Assembly: GCA_024180945.1 (NCBI GenBank)
Contig: JAKSGN010000003.1
Span: 1,240,001 to 1,304,000 of the forward strand
Length of the DNA stretch: 64,000 bases
Direction of reading: 5' to 3'
Source of the DNA: Macrophomina tecta
Taxonomy: Eukaryota > Ascomycota > Dothideomycetes > Botryosphaeriales > Botryosphaeriaceae
Position 1 is the stretch's first letter, and each line of letters begins with the position of its first letter. A program made the translations under genes and the position numbers. The notes beneath the pieces are model-generated. The model did no database searches and was not told the DNA's origin. It saw only the letters and a program-made list of their open reading frames with translations. Shown piece by piece: positions 59,537 through 64,000 of this stretch.

Positions 59537-60970
59537 ATGGACAGCCCGAGTCCTTTCAACGGCTGGCCGCATCACCGCATCCCGAAGGTACGAGACGGCC
59601 CCAGTGCGCCGCCTCCCACGCACATAGCACGGGAACGGCCGCCGCTGACCGACCCTCAAAAGCTAATAGCTCTCCCTGCCCAGAGATCCCACGGCGGTAT
59701 GGAGCGTGGCCACCGTGACAGCTCCGAACAAGCTGCCTTTCGCCATCCTACGCCCTTTCGCCAAAGCACCAACTCGACTCCGCCCGCAAGCTCCACCGCG
59801 CCGCACCACCACCACCACCCCAACCACCCGCAAACCTCCGGCCTACACCTTCCTCCACTCCACCACCGCTTCGCTGGCGACGGATTCGATTTCAGACGGC
59901 CTGCCATGGCGACCTCGACCGCCCCGACCAACGGCCCGCCAGCCGATGTCATAGACCTCACCTCCGAAGACGAGCCCTCGCAAACCAGCACGCCAATCGC
60001 ACCGCCCATGCAGTCCACCCGAGCCTCGCGTCCACCTCGCTTCGCCCGCGAGATAATCGACCTGTCCGACGACACTCCTCCCCACCCGCCCGCGAACCCA
60101 GCCCAAAACCAGTCCCCTTCGAGCCCAGAGGTCGAGTTCGTCTCGTCACGCACTATCCCCAGCCGAAGACCGCATGCGCCTGCCGTGGACTTGACCGACG
60201 ACGACTTTGACTTTGACGTGCTAGTGGCGGCCGACTTCGGCTACAGACATGGCATCAATAGAGCACCGCCGGGTGATGGGGGGTACAGGACGCGCAGTCG
60301 GAGGAATAGCCCGCTGCGCCGGCGGCTGGTGCACATTCTCGGTGAGCGCACGTCTGTTCAGAACCAGCAACGGCAGCGCCAGAGGGAGCGGCGAGATCAG
60401 CGCGACACCCAAGGGCGGGCGGCGTCGAGGGCTCCGTACATTCAGCGGCTAATCGGGAGTAACCCAGATGGCCTTTTCGAGTTGCACGCTCCGCCGCTCG
60501 CGAACTTCCTCGGCCCAGGCCCCATGAATTACGGTGCTGTAGGATTTGATCTGGGATATGAACGCGAAAGCACTCCGGCAACATACGAGGCCCCATCCAT
60601 GGCCCCACCTGGATTCACTCGCTCACCGGAGGAGGAGGATGTGTTGGTCTGCCCCAATTGTGACTCGGAGCTGTGCGTAGGCCCGGAAGGAGGCGAAAAG
60701 AGACAAGTCTGGATCATCAAGGCATGCGGCCATGTAAGTGTGCTCGTCTCTTCCCAATGCGGTGGTCCATATTTCAGGCAAATTCACATTAACAATTGTT
60801 GGCAGGCATATTGTGGCGAATGTGCAAATAACCGACACGCTTCCAAACGGAAAGGCAAAGAACCTGCGGGCACCACTACCCGGCTCCCGAACCCGTTCCA
60901 AAGATGCGTGGTCAAGGACTGTGGCAAGAAATGCACAGCACGAACGGCCATGATTCAGTTGTTCCTGTGA
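59537..60970 (+). CDS. RING-finger protein with several SUMO-interacting motifs, possible SUMO-targeted ubiquitin ligase
   Basis: Two exons (59537-60733 and 60806-60970) give 453 residues. The N-terminal 360 residues look disordered, rich in Pro, Ser and His (His run at 90-94). They carry three SIM-like cores followed by acidic residues: VIDLTSEDE near 138-146, IIDLSDD near 173-179 and AVDLTDDDFD near 216-225. The C-terminus has a RING-like cysteine pattern: C372 and C375, ACGH with C397 and H399, C402 and C405 across the splice, then C433, C438 and C442. SIMs combined with a RING are the hallmark of SUMO-targeted ubiquitin ligases such as Slx8, but the RING is divergent and the match is architectural only. 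The 72-bp intron is a multiple of three without stops, so a retained form would remain in frame yet split the RING. The ATG at 59537 is the first in frame. Confidence 0.75.
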   Translation: MDSPSPFNGWPHHRIPKVRDGPSAPPPTHIARERPPLTDPQKLIALPAQRSHGGMERGHRDSSEQAAFRHPTPFRQSTNSTPPASSTAPHHHHHPNHPQTSGLHLPPLHHRFAGDGFDFRRPAMATSTAPTNGPPADVIDLTSEDEPSQTSTPIAPPMQSTRASRPPRFAREIIDLSDDTPPHPPANPAQNQSPSSPEVEFVSSRTIPSRRPHAPAVDLTDDDFDFDVLVAADFGYRHGINRAPPGDGGYRTRSRRNSPLRRRLVHILGERTSVQNQQRQRQRERRDQRDTQGRAASRAPYIQRLIGSNPDGLFELHAPPLANFLGPGPMNYGAVGFDLGYERESTPATYEAPSMAPPGFTRSPEEEDVLVCPNCDSELCVGPEGGEKRQVWIIKACGHVSVLVSSQCGGPYFRQIHINNCWQAYCGECANNRHASKRKGKEPAGTTTRLPNPFQRCVVKDCGKKCTARTAMIQLFL

Positions 60971-61314
60971 TCTTCTTGGAATTGGGCAAAGGCGAAGAGC
61001 CTGGAAGGTCCCATTCACTCTCTTGTTCTTGTTTCTTTCTAGCGATACAAAAGCGAGCACTGGAGTTAGCATCAGGAGTAACCTTGCGATCAGGCGTTCG
61101 CGCATTCTCATGTTTAGACGAGGGGCTCGGATGGGTGCGGGGATCAAGGGGCATTATCGGGATCGGGAGTAATTGTGCCAGGTCGTTCTCACTTTTGGGT
61201 CTCATGGGCGGCTTTTACGTGGGGTTTCCGAGACCTAGTCATGGGTTGCTATAGGATCTGGTTTATTGTATTAGTTCCCTATGCTGTGATGCTTTGATGG
61301 GTAGTTGCCTTTTG

Positions 61315-61347
<33 letters not shown>

Positions 61348-61927
61348 TTTTTTTTTTTTCAAGAGATGTTGGGCGCTAATAGCTGGCTAGGCGATGCCTC
61401 GGCCCTGTACTCCGCAGGATGGACGTCTTGAAACATTTTGAGATCTCAAGCGCACGAGCGTGCCAATTGCTGTGTACGGAAGAGCCGGTTTTTCCAGCTC
61501 GGATGCTCGTCCTGGAAGCAATTTGAAACCATGTCCAATCTAATTCTCTAGCTAGTAAAAGCACTACAATGGGTGACGACTGACAACAGTGCCCATGACT
61601 GGCGTCGGTGACTTTTCAGCTCCAAAACGCCGACTTGCACAGCACTTGCTCCCGCCTCAACCATCGTGTTCGAACTTTTTGTTGAAGCGACGTGCGTCAA
61701 CTTCAGCAAACCCCGAAAACTCAGATCGCGGCGCGGGTGACGTTCCTCATTGCTCCACAGGCCTCGGCATTGAAATAGTTGCCCCACTACTTCGCTTCCA
61801 GACCGAGCTTCCAAAGCCGCTTGAGTTGAGCTGCATGACTGACCGCCCAGACCTTCTACTTCGCGTGAAAGCCGCAACGGCAATACGCTCGCCGCGAGAC
61901 GCACCTTTGTTCTCCGAACCGCACACG
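60971..61927. other. Intergenic region between the RING and PHS1 genes
   Basis: About 960 bp has no supportable gene. A CT repeat running into a T tract lies at about 61313-61359. The remainder should hold the RING gene 3' end and the PHS1 promoter; overlapping open frames on both strands look like chance. Confidence 0.6.
61313..61359. repeat. CT microsatellite and poly-T tract
   Basis: About 13 CT units are followed by roughly 21 T. It lies about 340 bp after the RING gene stop. Confidence 0.85.
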
Positions 61928-62890
61928 ATGTCAGCTCCTCCGAAGCCGCTGAAGGGCAACAGTCCCGCGCAGACATACCTGCTTGCCTACAATGCCGCAT
62001 CGGCGCTCCTCTGGACCGCCGTGCTGGGCCGCGTCGTCCTGCTCATCCCTCTGGTCGGCATCACCAACGTGTTTGGAGGTGTGGATGATTTCGTGCGTTG
62101 GGTGCAAACACTCGCTCTGGCTGAGGTGGGGCATGCGGCTTTCGGTGAGTGTGGTCTTCTTTCCGCGCGGGAGCCTGCGAGGGGTTCAAGAGCGTGATTG
62201 AGAGGCGGCGGCGTCAACTGGGGCGATTGCGTGGATGCATATGACAAGAACCTCACTGGTGTACATCCATAAGTCACACGAGCCAAGGAACAAGAGCAGA
62301 AGGACCGCCAGCCAGGACAAAAGAAAGCGCACGATGGATTCGCAGCGCGGATTGCTAACCACGTCCAATCTGCAGGCCTTGTGCGCGCGCCCCTCCTCAC
62401 CACCCTCATGCAGGTGGCCTCCCGTCTGCTCCTCGTCTGGGGCATCGCCTACCCCTTTCCTCAGTCGACCGCCCACTCACCAGCCTTCGCCGGCATGCTT
62501 ATCGCCTGGTCCGTCACCGAGGTCATCCGCTATAGCTACTTCGTCTTCCTGCTGAGCAGCGGCCGCATCCCGGCCTTGCTGAGCTGGCTGCGCTACAATA
62601 CCTTCTACGTCCTCTACCCGCTTGGCATCTCGTGCGAGTGCTGGCTAGTATACAGGGCAATTGAGCCTGCTGAAGACGTCAACCCCATGATCGCGTACAG
62701 TTTGTGGACGGTTCTGGCGATATACGTGCCGGGTGAGTGGATTTCGCATTCTCAATTCCATCCGATCTTTCCAGCTGATATGCTGATTTCATTTTTTTTT
62801 TTTTTTCGCGTTCCAGGTTCGTACATTCTGTACACGCACATGATGGCTCAGCGACGCAGGGTCATGCGGGGAAAGAAGAGGGCTGATTGA
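61928..62890 (+). CDS. PHS1: Very-long-chain 3-hydroxyacyl-CoA dehydratase (PTPLA/HACD family)
   Basis: This protein catalyses the third step of very-long-chain fatty-acid elongation in the ER membrane, dehydrating 3-hydroxyacyl-CoA to enoyl-CoA for sphingolipid synthesis. Exons are 61928-62144, 62376-62732 and 62817-62890 (215 residues, typical for the family). The product is mostly hydrophobic, with about six membrane segments. The family blocks GLVRAPLLTTLMQVASRLLL, AWSVTEVIRYSYF and LRYNTFYVLYPLG are visible. The catalytic pair corresponds to Tyr153 and Glu160 in YPLGISCE, with the same 7-residue spacing as Tyr149/Glu156 of yeast Phs1. The C-terminus GKKRAD is basic and cytosolic-like, as expected for an ER protein. 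The first intron (231 bp) is the longest in the window. The 84-bp second intron contains a 16-base T tract and no in-frame stop. Confidence 0.93.
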
Positions 62891-64000
62891 TAGCACCGTT
62901 GTGAAATGGCTTTCTCTCCACATCCAGGCATTGGTGGAGTCCAAGGAGTATGTACATGCAAGATGGCAAACAACGGTGCGAAAGCGATGGTTGGACATGA
63001 GAGTATTAGCACAGGAGTCACAGATAAGGATTTAGATTAGAGACATGATCATAACTCGTTGCGAGACCGTGTGTATCATTCATATGACTGGCGCTGCAAT
63101 AGTGAGAGGAACGCATGGGGATTTTAGCGTTCGCGAGGATGCGGGTGTCCAGAGCAAGCTTTCCCCCTATATTGTGATGGCTGCTTCAAGGCCTTCTGTA
63201 TGCTCACGCTGTCCGAACACTTTCGCTGCCAACTCCAAAGACAGGGATTAATGCTTTATTCGATAATTTGCCGCCATCATGACCACAACAGGCGAATGAG
63301 AATGATCTCACCTCACTCCTTAAGGAAGGAAGGAAGGAAGGAAGGACGGAAGGAAGGAAGAGAGGGAGGGAGGGAGGGGGTTAAATTGCCAAACATGAGA
63401 GTAAATGTCCAAGCTGTTCCAAGCAAGAGCTTATGCAAGCAATAATGACAGCGCATTCTATCCATCAAACCCAAGCGTGTTTAACGAACCTTTGAGACAT
63501 GACGACGAAATGAGCGTCAGATGTATACCAGAGTAGGCGAGAGCCACGCCATCTCACGCCCGCCAGCTCGCCACTACTCGGCCAGCGTGATGAGGCAGAA
63601 CTGTGATTACTGTGTTGGAGCTTTTAGAGACTATTAGCTGGCGGTCTCCACTCCTTCACCATCTAATTGTGGGCCTCGGTGTGTCTTATAGGTAGATCCG
63701 TATGTACATGACTGTGCGCAGTAGAACGGAGTCTTCGGATGGGCTATTCATGGTCTCATGGACCTTGGTCTATTGCAAAGGGAATGCGGTGCCACTGAAC
63801 ACGAATGGAACTGAGAGGGAATAAAAAAATAATACGATGATGGAGGAACATTTCGAGATTCGAGCTCAGACGGTTTGTTCGGAGACATCAGGAGACTGAT
63901 ATTCATCTGAGCTTCGATGTGAGCTGCACTGGGTCTTCGTATGCCATGGCGTGAAACAACAAGCCGGCCACGGGTCGAACATAACATAATAGCCTTTTTT
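62891..64000. other. Region downstream of PHS1 without a supportable gene
   Basis: This 1.1-kb stretch has only short open frames without recognisable features on either strand. It contains a GGAA/GGGA microsatellite at 63322-63380. A gene could begin beyond the window edge. Confidence 0.6.
63322..63380. repeat. GGAA/GGGA microsatellite
   Basis: About ten GGAA-type units grade into GGGA units and a G run. It is non-coding. Confidence 0.85.

Overview
The window is from a filamentous ascomycete (Pezizomycotina). Evidence: short spliceosomal introns (47-98 bp) with GT...AG ends and CTGAC/CTAAC branch sites, fungal gene families (LDB19-type arrestin, Prp19, Phs1, a highly reducing type PKS), and a sharply two-part composition. 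Bases 1 to about 40,030 are an AT-rich island almost without CpA/TpG dinucleotides, the signature of repeat-induced point mutation (RIP). From about 40,180 to the end the DNA is GC-balanced and carries genes. I cannot assign a species.

The AT-rich island is a nest of transposable elements that can be resolved from LTR pairs and target-site duplications (TSDs). Element A is a Ty3/Gypsy on the + strand (648-38025, 193-bp LTRs, TSD GCTAT), about 7.15 kb once its insertions are removed. Element B is a chromodomain Ty3/Gypsy on the - strand (1733-23701, 200-bp LTRs, TSD ATAGA), about 11.9 kb without its insertions, and it lies in the gag of A. Two copies of a third Ty3/Gypsy family follow, both + strand and about 8.25 kb: C1 (11802-20052, TSD CTCGC) inside B, and C2 (26821-35070, TSD AAATC) inside A. 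A 1,846-bp Fot1/Pot2-like DNA transposon with an intact transposase (2635-4480) sits inside B and shows no RIP, so it is the youngest layer. B carries an unexplained extra reading frame of almost 3 kb downstream of its chromodomain. Between the nest and the genes lies a 0.93-kb imperfect inverted repeat (39097-40024).

The gene-rich part starts with what looks like a broken secondary-metabolite locus: a 3'-truncated MFS transporter gene (-, 40183-40659), a divergent flavin monooxygenase gene (+, 40989-42627) and a six-exon polyketide synthase gene (+, 43677-51385). The PKS reads through without a stop after splicing. However, its AT lacks the segment with the second active-site motif, its DH has Tyr for the catalytic His, its KR has Gly for the catalytic Ser, and there is no ACP. 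KS, methyltransferase and ER motifs remain. It is either decaying or no longer a conventional synthase.

The rest holds four apparently intact housekeeping genes, all on the + strand and separated by 0.6-1.3 kb spacers: an LDB19/ART-type alpha-arrestin, the splicing factor and ubiquitin ligase Prp19, a SIM-rich RING protein (possible SUMO-targeted ubiquitin ligase), and the 3-hydroxyacyl-CoA dehydratase Phs1. A 3.2-kb stretch between the PKS and the arrestin gene has no gene I can support. No RNA genes or CRISPR arrays were seen.
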